Position numbers and translations under genes: made by a program. Below are positions 16,787-26,808 of a DNA stretch of 64,000 bases, piece after piece. Location: positions 310,001-374,000 of the forward strand of contig NZ_JYNS01000001.1 in assembly GCF_000934725.1 (NCBI RefSeq). The letters run 5' to 3'. The stretch is from Methyloterricola oryzae (lineage in GTDB: Bacteria; Pseudomonadota; Gammaproteobacteria; Methylococcales; Methylococcaceae). The notes beneath the pieces were generated by a model. That model did not search any database. It had not been told where the DNA came from and worked only from the letters and a program-made list of their open reading frames with translations. Every line of letters begins with the position of its first letter. Positions within the stretch are counted from its first letter, which is position 1.

Positions 16787-17287
16787 TCAGAAATCCGGGT
16801 CCCAGTCCACCGTGACGGACTTTTGCTCCAAATCCACCGCTTTCACATACGCGCCGAGCACGAACGGTATGAGCCTTTCCCGCTCGCCGCGGACGATCAT
16901 CACGTCGTTGGCGCCGGTGGCCATCATCTCCCTGACCTCGCCGAGATCCTCCCCAGCTTCTGTCCGCACCTTGAGCCCCACCAGATCGGACCAGTAATAA
17001 TGTCCGGGTTCCGGCGGCGGAAAACACTCACGCGGAACCGTGATCCGTGTGTACCTCAGGCGCACGGCCTGGTCGCGGTCTACGACGCCTTCCAGTTGCG
17101 CCACCACCGCCCCGCCATGGACACGCCCCGCCAACACGCGCACGGGCCTGGATTCGACTTCGCCGACCAGGGTCCAGGGCTGGTAATTCAGTATGTTGCC
17201 AGGCGGGTCGGTGTGGGAATGGATCTTGACCCAACCCTTTACGCCAAATGCGCCGGCGACCTCACCGACCACAACCTGCCGCGTCAC
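16787..17287 (-). CDS. rimM: ribosome maturation factor RimM
   Basis: 166 residues; binds S19 and assists maturation of the 30S head. The N-terminal RimM domain begins [20 protein letters not shown], and the PRC-barrel-like C-terminal half contains [11 protein letters not shown] and [16 protein letters not shown]. Second gene of the rpsP operon. Confidence 0.97.
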   Translation of the reverse strand: MTRQVVVGEVAGAFGVKGWVKIHSHTDPPGNILNYQPWTLVGEVESRPVRVLAGRVHGGAVVAQLEGVVDRDQAVRLRYTRITVPRECFPPPEPGHYYWSDLVGLKVRTEAGEDLGEVREMMATGANDVMIVRGERERLIPFVLGAYVKAVDLEQKSVTVDWDPDF

Positions 17288-17308
17288 CTGGCAAGCGCCC
17301 CCGCAAAC

Positions 17309-17566
17309 TTAAGCGGTGGCGGAGTTCTTTGCCCATTCCTTGATCAGGCTCGCCACGCGGCCGGAGGCCTGCGCGCCATTGCCCATCCAGTGCTCGATAC
17401 GGGCGTGATCAAGACGGATGCGTTCTTCCTGGCCCTTTGCGATCGGGTTGAAGAATCCGATGCGCTCAATGTAGCGGCCATCGCGCTTGGAGCGGCTGTC
17501 TGCAACGACAACGTGATAGAAGGGCCGCTTTTTCGCACCGCCGCGCGCCAGACGAATGGTTACCAT
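17309..17566 (-). CDS. rpsP: 30S ribosomal protein S16
   Basis: 85 residues; the start at 17566 gives [20 protein letters not shown], the invariant bS16 N-terminus, whereas the frame is open upstream to 17743 without meaning. [14 protein letters not shown] is the central signature. First gene of the operon rpsP-rimM-trmD-rplS, with a promoter candidate about 50 bases upstream. Confidence 0.98.
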   Translation of the reverse strand: MVTIRLARGGAKKRPFYHVVVADSRSKRDGRYIERIGFFNPIAKGQEERIRLDHARIEHWMGNGAQASGRVASLIKEWAKNSATA

Positions 17567-17612
17567 CGATAATCCCCTAAGACAAATTGCAAAGCTGGTT
17601 CTAAACCGCGCT

Positions 17613-17640
17613 ATTCTACTGAAAAATTCTGGAATGTGAA
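17613..17640 (-). promoter_or_regulatory. sigma-70 promoter for the rpsP operon
   Basis: Read on the minus strand: TTCACA (17635-17640), 16-base spacer, TAGAAT (17613-17618). The -10 and -35 each differ from consensus at one position. It lies 47 bases before the rpsP start, between tRNA-Ser and rpsP. Confidence 0.55.
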
Positions 17641-17767
17641 GTCTAATCGCAAAGACCGCAGTACCTGCCTGCAGAATTGAGCGCCGGCTCCGCAGGATAC
17701 GCACGCAAAAAGGCAGCCAGCCGCTGAATCGCGGGGCCACCAACAGAACTACAAGGGAAGATAGAAG

Positions 17768-17858
17768 TGGCGGAGAGAGAGGGATTCGAACCCTCGATGG
17801 GCTTTTGACCCATACTCCCTTAGCAGGGGAGCGCCTTCAGCCTCTCGGCCATCTCTCC
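17768..17858 (-). tRNA. tRNA-Ser(GCU)
   Basis: The minus strand reads GGAGAGATGGCCGAG at the 5' end, a CCCCTGCTAAGGG anticodon arm (anticodon GCT), a long class II variable arm, GGTTCGAATCC in the T arm, and TCTCTCC-G-CCA at the 3' end. The acceptor stem pairs perfectly (GGAGAGA/TCTCTCC) and CCA is encoded. It reads AGC/AGU. Location just after csrA is conserved in gammaproteobacteria. Confidence 0.97.
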
Positions 17859-17879
17859 GAAATCAGACAGGAACCCAAA

Positions 17880-18074
17880 TTACTCGCCAGAGTTGCCGGC
17901 CATGGCCTGCTGCTCTTTCTTGATCCGTTCGTAGATCTCTTCCCGGTGCACGGAAACATCCTTGGGAGCATTCACGCCGATGCGGACCTGATTACCCTTC
18001 ACTCCCAGCACGGTAACCGTCACGTCATCGCCGATCATCAATGTCTCGCCTACCCTACGAGTCAGTATCAACAT
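17880..18074 (-). CDS. csrA: carbon storage regulator CsrA/RsmA
   Basis: 64-residue RNA-binding dimer that controls translation by binding GGA motifs. [20 protein letters not shown] and [16 protein letters not shown] contain the RNA-contacting residues Leu4, Arg6, Arg7 and the VHREEIY element with Arg44. A strong AAGGAAGGA Shine-Dalgarno precedes the ATG. Own promoter candidate at 18170. A CsrB-like RNA is suspected at 9740-10129. Confidence 0.97.
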   Translation of the reverse strand: MLILTRRVGETLMIGDDVTVTVLGVKGNQVRIGVNAPKDVSVHREEIYERIKKEQQAMAGNSGE

Positions 18075-18169
18075 AAATCCTTCCTTTGTGTTATCGCACC
18101 AATTACATTAAAAAGCCACAGCAGCCCGCCTCAAGCCAACCCAGAAGCGTCTCGCTAGTCGAGCGGGCA

Positions 18170-18178
18170 ATTATATCA
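18170..18178 (-). promoter_or_regulatory. extended -10 promoter upstream of csrA
   Basis: Read on the minus strand as TGATATAAT, a perfect extended -10 (TG-n-TATAAT). No good -35 is visible at 16-18 bases. It would start a transcript roughly 90 bases ahead of csrA. Confidence 0.55.
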
Positions 18179-18211
18179 GAAATTTCTGACAACGAAACCC
18201 TGTGACAGTTC

Positions 18212-19441
18212 CTAGGCCGCCGCGGGTGCCTGATCCAGTTCAAACGCCTCGTGCAGCGTGCGCACGGCAAGCTCCAGGTATTTTTCGTCCACTACCACGG
18301 AAATCTTGATTTCCGAGGTGGAGATCATGCGGATATTGATTGCTTCCTTCGCCAGCGCCTCGAACATCTTACTGGCGATGCCCGCATGGGAACGCATTCC
18401 CACGCCGACAATGGAGACCTTGACGATCTTGTCGTCGCCGGTCACCTCGCGGCCACCCAATTCCCTGCATGTGGACTCCAGAATCTCCAGAGCCTTCTTG
18501 TATTCGTTCCGATGCACGGTGAAGGTGAAATCCGTGGTCTGATCCGCTCCGATATTCTGGATGATCATGTCCACTTCAATGTTCGCCGCCGCCACCGGAC
18601 CCAGGATCTTGTGGGCGATGCCAGGCCGATCCGGGACACCCAGTATAGTCAATTTCGCTTCGTCGCGATTGAACGCGATTCCGGAGATCAAGGCCTTTTC
18701 CATTCCTGCTTCCTCGTAACTGATCAGGGTGCCAGAGCCTTCCTCGAAGCTCGACAACACCCGCAAGGGGACATTGTATTTGCCGGCAAATTCCACCGAA
18801 CGGATCTGCAGCACCTTGGAGCCCAGGCTGGCCATCTCCAGCATCTCCTCGAAGGTGATGCGCTCCAGCCGCCGAGCCCGCGGCTCGACCCGCGGATCGG
18901 TGGTATAGACCCCGTCCACGTCGGTGAAGATGAGGCATTCGTCGGCTTTCAGGGCCGCGGCCAGGGCGACCGCCGTGGTGTCGGAACCACCGCGCCCCAG
19001 GGTGGTGATATCGCCGGATTCGGTGATGCCCTGGAAGCCCGCCACCACGACCACGCGCCCCGCGTCCAGTTCGGCCTGCATGCGCGCGGTATCGATATGC
19101 TCGATGCGCGCTTTGGTGTGGGCCGCGTCGGAGCGGATTCGCACCTGCCAGCCGGTGAAGGAAACCGCCGGGCACCCCCGCGCCTGCAATGCCATCGCCA
19201 ACAGCGCGATAGTCACCTGCTCGCCAGTGGACAGCAGCACGTCCATCTCGCGCGGATCAGGGCGCTCCTGCACCTCATGGGCATAGGCCACCAGCTTGTT
19301 GGTTTCGCCGCTCATGGCGGACACCACCACCACCAGATCCTCGCCGCGCGCGCGGGCCTTGACGATCCTGTCGGCCACCTTGCCGATCCGCTCCGTGGTG
19401 CCCACGGACGTTCCACCGTATTTATGAACGTAAAGCGCCAT
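18212..19441 (-). CDS. lysC: aspartate kinase
   Basis: 409 residues, monofunctional class II aspartokinase, first step of the Lys/Thr/Met pathway. N-terminal YVHKYGGTSVGTTERI carries the kinase signature KYGGTS; TTLGRGGSDTTAVALAAAL and FTDVDGVYTTDPR are nucleotide and substrate regions. Two ACT domains occupy the C-terminal third (about residues 265-405), so feedback by Lys and/or Thr is expected. It follows alaS by 18 bases, the same alaS-lysC-csrA order as in Pseudomonas. Confidence 0.97.
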   Translation of the reverse strand: MALYVHKYGGTSVGTTERIGKVADRIVKARARGEDLVVVVSAMSGETNKLVAYAHEVQERPDPREMDVLLSTGEQVTIALLAMALQARGCPAVSFTGWQVRIRSDAAHTKARIEHIDTARMQAELDAGRVVVVAGFQGITESGDITTLGRGGSDTTAVALAAALKADECLIFTDVDGVYTTDPRVEPRARRLERITFEEMLEMASLGSKVLQIRSVEFAGKYNVPLRVLSSFEEGSGTLISYEEAGMEKALISGIAFNRDEAKLTILGVPDRPGIAHKILGPVAAANIEVDMIIQNIGADQTTDFTFTVHRNEYKKALEILESTCRELGGREVTGDDKIVKVSIVGVGMRSHAGIASKMFEALAKEAINIRMISTSEIKISVVVDEKYLELAVRTLHEAFELDQAPAAA

Positions 19442-19459
19442 GTTCTAAGACTTAAAAAA

Positions 19460-22060
19460 TTAGGAAAGACGTTGTGCCACCCAGCCCGGCACATCACTAA
19501 GCGCGGCATCCAGGCCTGAAGGGTCGGTGCCGCCGGCCTGGGCCAGATCGGGACGCCCACCGCCCTTGCCACCGACCTGGGTGGCTACGGCATTCACCAG
19601 GTCGCCCGCCTTGATGCGTCCGGTCTGATCCTGGGTCACGCCCGCGATGAGGCTGACCTTGCCGTCCTTGACGGCGGCCAGCAGGATCGCGGCGCTGCCT
19701 AGCTTGTTTTTGAGCTGGTCAACGAGATCCCGCAAGCCCTTGGGGTCCGCGTCGTCCAGCCGCGCGACAAGCAGCTTGAGTCCCGCCACTTCGACCGCCT
19801 GGCCGGCCAGATCCGAGCCAGCGGCGCTGGCCATCTTGGATTTCAGGCGTTCCAGCTCCTTTTCCAATTGGCGGCTGCGCTCCAATACCTGCTGGACCTT
19901 CTCGTCCAGGCCGTCGCGGCCCGATTTGACCCGCTCGCCGATGGTCGCCAGCAGCGCCTCACCGCTTTCGACCCAAGCCAAAGCGCCTTCGCCGGTGACC
20001 GCTTCGATGCGGCGCACCCCCGCGGCGACGCCAGTCTCGCTGACAATCTTGAAGAATCCGATATCACCGGCGCGCGACACATGGGTGCCGCCGCACAACT
20101 CGGTGGAGAACTCGCCGATGCGCAACACGCGCACCTGATCGCCATATTTCTCGCCGAACAGGGCCATGGCGCCGAGTTGCATGGCGGCATCCTTGTCCAT
20201 CACCTCCGCGCTGACTTCGGCGTTGTGCCGCACCTGCTCGTTCACCAGGCGTTCCACCTCGCGCAACTGCTGCGGGCTCACCGGCTCGAAGTGGGAGAAG
20301 TCGAAACGCAGGCGCTCCGGGTTCACCAAGGAGCCCTTTTGCGCCACATGATCGCCCAAGACCCTGCGCAGGGCCGCGTGCAGCAAATGGGTGGCGGAAT
20401 GGTTCAGCGCGGTGGCGCGGCGGAGGGATTCCTCCACTTCGGCGCGCACCGGGGCGTCGGCCTCGACTATCCCTTCCAGCACCTTTCCCATGTGCAGCAC
20501 CAGATCGCCGCCCTGCTTGCGCGTGTCGCTGACCTGGAACAGACCCGAGGCGGTGCGGATCACCCCGCGATCTCCCACCTGACCACCGGATTCCGCGTAG
20601 AAGGGCGTGCGGTCCAGGATGACCGCGCCGTCCTCGCCCGCCTGTAGGCACCGGACTGGCTGGCCGCCCGCCAGAACCGCGATCACCCTGGACTCCTCCA
20701 CCAGCTGGGTATAGCCGGTGAATTCGCAATGGGCGTCCAGTTCCACTTCGCCGGAGTAGTCGGCGACGAAATGACTGGCGGCGCGCGCCCGCTGGCGCTG
20801 GACGTCCATGGCCGCCTCGAATCCCGCCATGTCCACCGTCAAGCCATGTTCGCGGGCCACGTCGGCAGTAAGGTCGACCGGAAATCCGAAGGTATCGTAG
20901 AGCTGGAAAGCCGTCTCGCCGGGAATGCCAGTGCCGGCCAAACCCTTGATGCACTCGTCCAGGATGCGCATGCCATGCTCCAGGGTCTCGGCAAAACGCT
21001 CCTCCTCCTTCTTCAGCACCCGCTCCACCGACTCCCGCGCCTTGAGCAGTTCCGGATAGGCCGCGCCCATTTCCGCACACAGGGGCGCAACCAGCTTGTA
21101 GAAGAAGGCGTCACGAATGCCCAGCTTGTAGCCATGACGGATGGCGCGGCGGATGATGCGGCGCAGCACGTAACCGCGCCCCTCGTTGGAGGGCACCACG
21201 CCGTCGGCCACCAGAAAGGCGCAGGAACGGATGTGGTCGGCGATGACCCGGAGGGACGCGTGCTCCAGTTCGGTAACGCGTGCCAGCTCGGCCGCGGCCT
21301 TGACCAGGGTGCGGAACAGATCGATCTCGTAGTTGCTGTGCACGCCCTGCATCACCGCGGCGATGCGCTCCAGGCCCATGCCGGTGTCCACCGAAGGCTT
21401 GGGCAGCGGCGTCAGCGTGCCGTCGGCGGCGCGGTCGTACTGCATGAAGACCAGGTTCCAGATCTCGATGTAGCGGTCACCGTCCTCATCGGGCGAACCC
21501 GGCGGGCCGCCCGGGATGTGCGGTCCGTGATCGTAGAAAATCTCGGTGCAAGGGCCGCAAGGGCCGGTGTCACCCATGGACCAGAAATTGTCCTTGGTGC
21601 CGATGCGGCTGAAACGCGCGGGGTCGACGCCGATTTCCTTCAGCCAGATCTCCTCGGCTTCCTTGTCCTGGTCATAGACCGTGACCCACAGACGCTCCGG
21701 CGGCAGCCCCAGGGCCTTGGTGAGGAAGTCCCAGGCGTAGAGAATGGCGTCGCGCTTGAAGTAGTCGCCGAAGCTGAAATTGCCCAGCATCTCGAAGAAC
21801 GTGTGATGACGGGCGGTGTAGCCCACGTTCTCCAGGTCGTTGTGCTTCCCGCCCGCGCGCACGCAGCGCTGGGAGGAAGCGGCACGGACGTAAGGCCGGG
21901 ACTCGCGACCCAGGAACACGTCCTTGAACTGCACCATCCCCGCGTTGGTGAACAGCAGGGTGGGGTCATTGGCCGGAATCAACGGGCTGGAATCGACCAC
22001 GGCATGACCCCGGTCCTTGAAAAACTGTAGGAATAAAGAACGCAGTTCGGCGCTGGTCAT
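19460..22060 (-). CDS. alaS: alanyl-tRNA synthetase
   Basis: 866 residues, full length. The start at 22060 ([19 protein letters not shown]) matches the family; an in-frame TTG at 22072 is the other option. Class II aminoacylation core ([20 protein letters not shown]-like motif 1 region), editing domain with [12 protein letters not shown] and [13 protein letters not shown] zinc-binding residues, and a C-Ala domain with [12 protein letters not shown]. Downstream of recX with a 94-base gap. Confidence 0.98.
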   Translation of the reverse strand: MTSAELRSLFLQFFKDRGHAVVDSSPLIPANDPTLLFTNAGMVQFKDVFLGRESRPYVRAASSQRCVRAGGKHNDLENVGYTARHHTFFEMLGNFSFGDYFKRDAILYAWDFLTKALGLPPERLWVTVYDQDKEAEEIWLKEIGVDPARFSRIGTKDNFWSMGDTGPCGPCTEIFYDHGPHIPGGPPGSPDEDGDRYIEIWNLVFMQYDRAADGTLTPLPKPSVDTGMGLERIAAVMQGVHSNYEIDLFRTLVKAAAELARVTELEHASLRVIADHIRSCAFLVADGVVPSNEGRGYVLRRIIRRAIRHGYKLGIRDAFFYKLVAPLCAEMGAAYPELLKARESVERVLKKEEERFAETLEHGMRILDECIKGLAGTGIPGETAFQLYDTFGFPVDLTADVAREHGLTVDMAGFEAAMDVQRQRARAASHFVADYSGEVELDAHCEFTGYTQLVEESRVIAVLAGGQPVRCLQAGEDGAVILDRTPFYAESGGQVGDRGVIRTASGLFQVSDTRKQGGDLVLHMGKVLEGIVEADAPVRAEVEESLRRATALNHSATHLLHAALRRVLGDHVAQKGSLVNPERLRFDFSHFEPVSPQQLREVERLVNEQVRHNAEVSAEVMDKDAAMQLGAMALFGEKYGDQVRVLRIGEFSTELCGGTHVSRAGDIGFFKIVSETGVAAGVRRIEAVTGEGALAWVESGEALLATIGERVKSGRDGLDEKVQQVLERSRQLEKELERLKSKMASAAGSDLAGQAVEVAGLKLLVARLDDADPKGLRDLVDQLKNKLGSAAILLAAVKDGKVSLIAGVTQDQTGRIKAGDLVNAVATQVGGKGGGRPDLAQAGGTDPSGLDAALSDVPGWVAQRLS

Positions 22061-22165
22061 GGGAAGAAACAATGCTCTTAAAATCTGGTTTGCGAACCGG
22101 CCCGATTCGCCCGGACCCGGTCATTTTATTGGGGACACCGCCCCGGCCTGCCTCGCGCCAAGCCC

Positions 22166-22630
22166 TCAATCGTCCTCGTCGCGACCCATCCTTCGCAGCA
22201 AACGGCTCACGGCAGAGGCGGAAAACCCCCGCTGCTGCATGAAGCGCATCTGCGCGGCCCGCTCTTTCGGGGAAGCGGCCGTGCTGCGCCCGAAGCGCTT
22301 GCGGTAAACCTCATGCAGGAGTTCGTCCCAGTCGTACTCGCGCAGCGCCGCCGCGGCCTCTTCGGGGTCCAAGCCCTTGCAGCGCAGTTCCTGCCGGATT
22401 CGCGCCTCGCCGTAGCCTTTAGCCACCCGTCCGCGCACGAAGCCCTCCAGGTAGCGCCGGTCACTTTGCGCGCCTTCCTCGGCCAACTGGTCAATGACCG
22501 CCCGCGCCAGGGCTTCGTCGCAGCCGCGGCCTCGCAGTTTCTCGAGGAGTTCGCTTTGGCAGTAATCCCTGCGCGCCAGAAAGCGCAGACACGTGGCACG
22601 CGCCTGCGCCAGTGGATCGGAATCGGTCAG
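22166..22630 (-). CDS. recX: RecA inhibitor RecX, apparent CTG start
   Basis: Three-helix-repeat protein that caps RecA filaments. Homology runs from [19 protein letters not shown] through [34 protein letters not shown] and [15 protein letters not shown] to the C-terminus. The frame has no ATG, GTG or TTG between the recA stop and a TTG at about residue 48, which would remove the first repeat. The most upstream sensible start is CTG at 22630, overlapping the recA TGA as CTGA and giving 154 residues, normal for RecX. Translational coupling to recA is therefore likely. A base error near the start is the alternative. Confidence 0.85.
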   Translation of the reverse strand: MTDSDPLAQARATCLRFLARRDYCQSELLEKLRGRGCDEALARAVIDQLAEEGAQSDRRYLEGFVRGRVAKGYGEARIRQELRCKGLDPEEAAAALREYDWDELLHEVYRKRFGRSTAASPKERAAQMRFMQQRGFSASAVSRLLRRMGRDEDD

Positions 22631-23673
22631 GTATCCGCCTCGACCGCTTGCGACTTGACGGCGAGATTGGCCACCACCGGCGCCGATCCGCCAAACGCCT
22701 TCTCCCTCACCTTGGCCTCGATGGCATCGGCCACCTCCGGGTGTTCCTTGAGGAAGTTGCGCACATTGTCCTTGCCCTGCCCGATGCGGTCACCGCCGTA
22801 GCTGTACCAGGAACCGGACTTCTGGATCAGGTCCGACTGCACGCCCAGATCCACCAACTCACCCTCGTGGGACACGCCCTCGCCGTAGAGGATTTCGAAC
22901 TCGGCGTTGCGAAAAGGCGGCGCCACCTTGTTCTTGACCACCTTCACCCGGGTCTCGTTGCCCACCACTTCCTCGCCGTTCTTGATCGCGCCCAGGCGGC
23001 GGATATCGAGACGAACCGAGGCGTAGAACTTGAGGGCGTTGCCGCCGGTGGTGGTTTCCGGGTTGCCGAACATCACGCCGATCTTCATGCGGATCTGGTT
23101 GATGAAGATCACCAGGGTGTTGGAGCGCTTGATGTTGCCGGTCAGCTTGCGCAAGGCCTGGGACATGAGGCGCGCCTGCAGGCCCACATGGGAATCGCCC
23201 ATCTCGCCCTCGATTTCCGCCTTGGGCGTCAGGGCCGCCACCGAGTCCACCACCACCACGTCGACGCTGCCCGAGCGCACCAGCATGTCGGTGATCTCCA
23301 GGGCCTGCTCGCCGGTATCCGGCTGGGACACCAGCAGATCGTCCAGGTTCACGCCGATCTTCTCGGCGTACACAGGATCCAGGGCGTGCTCCGCGTCGAT
23401 GAAGGCGGCGACCCCGCCCAGCTTCTGGGCCTGGGCGATGACCTCCAGGGTCAGGGTGGTCTTGCCCGAGGACTCCGGCCCGTAGATCTCCACCACGCGT
23501 CCGCGCGGCAGGCCGCCACAGCCCAGGGCGATGTCCAGAGCCAGGGAGCCGGTGGGAATGACCTCGATGTCGCGCGCCCCGACATCGCCCATGCGCATGA
23601 CCGAACCCTTGCCGAACTGCTTTTCGATCTGCGACAGAGCCGCGCTCAGCGCCTTTTTCCTGTTTTCGTCCAT
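22627..23673 (-). CDS. recA: recombinase RecA
   Basis: 348 residues. Walker [15 protein letters not shown], central [19 protein letters not shown]2-region [19 protein letters not shown], all canonical. It performs strand exchange and SOS co-protease function. No CTG-N10-CAG LexA box of the E. coli type is visible in the 94 bases upstream, so SOS control, if any, uses a different operator. recX is coupled downstream. Confidence 0.99.
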   Translation of the reverse strand: MDENRKKALSAALSQIEKQFGKGSVMRMGDVGARDIEVIPTGSLALDIALGCGGLPRGRVVEIYGPESSGKTTLTLEVIAQAQKLGGVAAFIDAEHALDPVYAEKIGVNLDDLLVSQPDTGEQALEITDMLVRSGSVDVVVVDSVAALTPKAEIEGEMGDSHVGLQARLMSQALRKLTGNIKRSNTLVIFINQIRMKIGVMFGNPETTTGGNALKFYASVRLDIRRLGAIKNGEEVVGNETRVKVVKNKVAPPFRNAEFEILYGEGVSHEGELVDLGVQSDLIQKSGSWYSYGGDRIGQGKDNVRNFLKEHPEVADAIEAKVREKAFGGSAPVVANLAVKSQAVEADT

Positions 23674-23767
23674 TAGCTGCCGTCCCGAAAAACCGCCTGA
23701 ATAAAACGTTCCATATTATCCCACAGCCAGACGCAGGGGAATAGACCCGAAACGGCGCATAAACCCT

Positions 23768-26623
23768 TCAACCGCAAGCACCCAGCGCCCCGCAGGCGGT
23801 GCAGAAATCACAGCCGTCCTTGCGGATCATGGAGTAGTTGCCGCACTCGGGACAGCGCTTGCCGGGCGTCACCTCCATGGCCCCGACGGAACGCGCCCGC
23901 AAGGGCACGACATTGTCCGCCTCGTATTCCATGACACCCATTTCCGCCAGGGGGAAGCCGTCCTCGTCGAGGATGCCCAGCATGGCGTAGCGATGGACGA
24001 TCAGCCGGCACAAATAGGCGATGGTGGACGGGTAGGAAATCTTGCGCCTCTCCCTGGGCACCCAGGCCAGGAAGTCGCCCCGCGGCTCGGGAAAGTCCAG
24101 CAACTGCCGCAGCTTGGCGCCCACCCAGGCGGGGTCGACAACGCGCATATCGAAGGAAAGGCTCTTGCACAGACCGTCCAGCACCCGCGGATACTCGCCG
24201 GACAGCCAGACCGAATAGGGCCGGCGTTGCCCGTTGGGCAAGGACAGTTCCTTCAGGCCCATCACGAAATCATCCCCGGTGGCCGGGTTGTAAATGTCCA
24301 CGGTCCAGCTCAAGGTGCCGTCGGTGCCGGTCTTGGGCTCCTTGGGCGACATCAGGGCGTCGAGCACTGGCGTCTCCTCCCGCTGGTCGAACACGCCCAG
24401 TTCGGCGCAGCGCAGGTGTACCAGGCGCGCGAAGCCCGACACCAGGCTGGGGACGAACAGGGGCTCGCCTTCCGGCGGCATGGCCAGCACGAAGCCGTCA
24501 TCGGCATGGGCCTTCATCAGACTCTTGAGCTTGGTCTCCAGCCAGCCGTGGTCATTGGAACGCATATCCATGGACAGGGTCTTGGCCAGCGCACCCAGCC
24601 CCCGCGGCTGCTCGGCCCCGTTCACCCAGACTTCAAAGGGATGATTGCCGCCATTGACCACATGCCCGATGAACACGCCGAAGGCGCCCAGGGGGTGGTC
24701 GACGAAATAGGTCCAGGCCGGATTGCCGCCCACGGGCCGCGGCCGCCGCCGCCAGCGCAGACTGGCCAGGGCCGGCTCAGGCACCTTGTCGATGTGCAGA
24801 CGCCGGTCCGGGTCCGACTCGTCAAAGTCCTGCCGCGCCCCCGCCTCGGCAGGCTCGGCCTGCTCCGGCGTCGCCACCAGCACCTGGCCGACAATCTCGT
24901 TGGGGCGGTAGGTGGCGAGCCCCTTGAGGCCGGCGCGCCAGGCTTCCAGATAGAGATCCTTGAACTCCTCGAAGGGATACTCGGCGGGCACGTTGACGGT
25001 CTTGGAAATGGAGGAATCCACGCAGGGCTGGATGGCCGCCAGCATGCGCATGTGGTCCAACGCCGAGATATCCAGGGCGGTGACGAAACTGGGCGGCAGA
25101 TGAGCGATATCGCCCCCGCTCTCCCGGTACAAGCGCCAGGCATGATCCTCCACTTCGTAAGCCCGGACCGACCCATCCACCTCGCGCTTGCGGCGGGTGT
25201 AGGTCCAGGAGAACGGAGGCTCGATGCCGTTGCTGGCATTGTCGGCGAAAGCCAGGGAAATGGTGCCGGTGGGCGCGATGCTCAGGAGATGACTATTACG
25301 CAGGCCGTGCACGCGAATCTGCTGCCGCAGCACATCGGGCAGCCGCCCGGCAAAGCCGGAGTCCAGGAATTTCTCGGCGTCGAAGCGCGGGAACGCGCCT
25401 TTTTCCTTGGCCAGTTCGATGGACGCCCCATAGGCGGCATCCCGCAGGCTCTCGCCGATCCGGCCGGCGAAAGCGCGGGCTTCCTCGTGGTCGTAGCGCA
25501 AGCCGAGCATGGCCAGGGCATCGCCCAAGCCGGTGAAGCCCAGGCCAATGCGGCGCTTGGCCATGGCTTCCTGGCGCTGCTTGGGCAGGGGCCAATAGGT
25601 CACGTCCAGCACATTGTCCAGCATGCGCACGGCGGTGGCCGCCACGCGGACAAACCCCGCAAAATCAAAAGCCGCGTCGGCGTTAAAGGGCCTGGACACG
25701 AAGCGGGTCAGGTCAATGCTGCCCAGGCAACAGCATCCATAGGCCGGCAACCACTGTTCCGCGCAGGGGTTGGTGGCTTCGAAGACTTCGCAGTAATACA
25801 GATTGTTGTCGCCGTTGGCGCGGTCGATGAACAGCACGCCGGGCTCGGCATGATCGTAGGTGGAACACATGATGGCATCCCAAAGCTCGCGCGCCCGCAC
25901 GCGGCGATAGACCCACAGCCCATCCTCGCGGCGGTAGGCGCCCAGCGCCATGGCTTCGCTGCCGGGCTCCGCCTTGTGCAGCAGTTCCCAGACGCCATCG
26001 TCCTCCACCGCCCGCATCAGGGCGTCGGTCACACCCACGGACAGATTGAAGTTGGACAGTTCGCCGCTGCGGTCCTTGGCATGGATGAAATCGAAGATGT
26101 CCGGATGATCGCAGCGCAAAACGCCCATCTGCGCGCCGCGCCGGGCGCCCGCCGATTCCACGGTTTCGCAGGAGCGGTCGAACACCCGCATGTAGGACAC
26201 CGGGCCCGAGGCGCGGGAGGCGGTCCCACGCACATGGGCGCCACGGGGCCGGATGGCTGAAAAGTCGTAACCGACCCCGCCGCCGCGGCGCATGGTTTCC
26301 GCCGACTCCGCCAGCGCCTCGTAAATGCTGGGCTTGCCGTCCACAACCTCGGACACTGAATCGCCCACGGGCTGCACGAAGCAATTTATCAGGGTGGCCT
26401 GGATCCCGGCCCCGGCCGCTGACATCACCCGCCCGGCCGGCACGAATCCGGCCCGCAGCGCCTCGAGGAATCTGGTTTCCCATGCGCCCTGCTGTTCTTC
26501 CTGGGAAGCCAGGGCACGGGCGACCCGGCGGAAGATATCGTCGGCCTCTTGCTCGCCGTTCTTGGCGTACTTTTCCAGCAACACTTCCACAGAAAAGGCT
26601 TGGGGCTTCAGGCTTGAGGTCAT
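23768..26623 (-). CDS. nrdJ: adenosylcobalamin-dependent (class II) ribonucleotide reductase
   Basis: 951 residues. It reduces ribonucleotides using a B12-derived radical, so it works with or without oxygen. Catalytic features: LINCFVQPVGDS (redox Cys), NPCAEQ (radical Cys with Asn/Glu partners), and GLRNSHLLSIAPTGTISLAF. The C-terminal third holds two copies of a TSCPD-like domain (around residues 640-710 and 790-860, both with SLSFDMR/TLSMDMR). It ends in a CPECGNYSMIRKDGCDFC-type four-cysteine zinc-like/redox tail. No cobalamin riboswitch is apparent upstream. It stands alone, divergent from rmuC. Confidence 0.95.
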   Translation of the reverse strand: MTSSLKPQAFSVEVLLEKYAKNGEQEADDIFRRVARALASQEEQQGAWETRFLEALRAGFVPAGRVMSAAGAGIQATLINCFVQPVGDSVSEVVDGKPSIYEALAESAETMRRGGGVGYDFSAIRPRGAHVRGTASRASGPVSYMRVFDRSCETVESAGARRGAQMGVLRCDHPDIFDFIHAKDRSGELSNFNLSVGVTDALMRAVEDDGVWELLHKAEPGSEAMALGAYRREDGLWVYRRVRARELWDAIMCSTYDHAEPGVLFIDRANGDNNLYYCEVFEATNPCAEQWLPAYGCCCLGSIDLTRFVSRPFNADAAFDFAGFVRVAATAVRMLDNVLDVTYWPLPKQRQEAMAKRRIGLGFTGLGDALAMLGLRYDHEEARAFAGRIGESLRDAAYGASIELAKEKGAFPRFDAEKFLDSGFAGRLPDVLRQQIRVHGLRNSHLLSIAPTGTISLAFADNASNGIEPPFSWTYTRRKREVDGSVRAYEVEDHAWRLYRESGGDIAHLPPSFVTALDISALDHMRMLAAIQPCVDSSISKTVNVPAEYPFEEFKDLYLEAWRAGLKGLATYRPNEIVGQVLVATPEQAEPAEAGARQDFDESDPDRRLHIDKVPEPALASLRWRRRPRPVGGNPAWTYFVDHPLGAFGVFIGHVVNGGNHPFEVWVNGAEQPRGLGALAKTLSMDMRSNDHGWLETKLKSLMKAHADDGFVLAMPPEGEPLFVPSLVSGFARLVHLRCAELGVFDQREETPVLDALMSPKEPKTGTDGTLSWTVDIYNPATGDDFVMGLKELSLPNGQRRPYSVWLSGEYPRVLDGLCKSLSFDMRVVDPAWVGAKLRQLLDFPEPRGDFLAWVPRERRKISYPSTIAYLCRLIVHRYAMLGILDEDGFPLAEMGVMEYEADNVVPLRARSVGAMEVTPGKRCPECGNYSMIRKDGCDFCTACGALGACG

Positions 26624-26736
26624 GGTCGTTCCATCCTTTCAGAACAAGGTCCGGGGGCGTTGCAGCCACCTTAAGATTCGCGGGGCAAGCACAAGATATA
26701 GGCTCGATTCTACGCGCCAGTCGCAGATGTTGTGCT

Positions 26737-26742
26737 TATAAT
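26737..26742 (+). promoter_or_regulatory. -10 element upstream of rmuC
   Basis: A consensus TATAAT 66 bases before the rmuC start, inside the nrdJ/rmuC divergent gap. The -35 position is not recognisable, so the assignment is tentative. Confidence 0.4.
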
Positions 26743-26808
26743 AGCCAAAATTTCAGAACGCCTGAATTATCCTCCCGCACCATCCAATCGGCAACCGAGG
26801 TACCGCTT

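Noticed and set aside
23674-23767. LexA operator in front of recA
   Set aside because: Only half-site-like CTG sequences occur; no CTG-N10-CAG palindrome is present.
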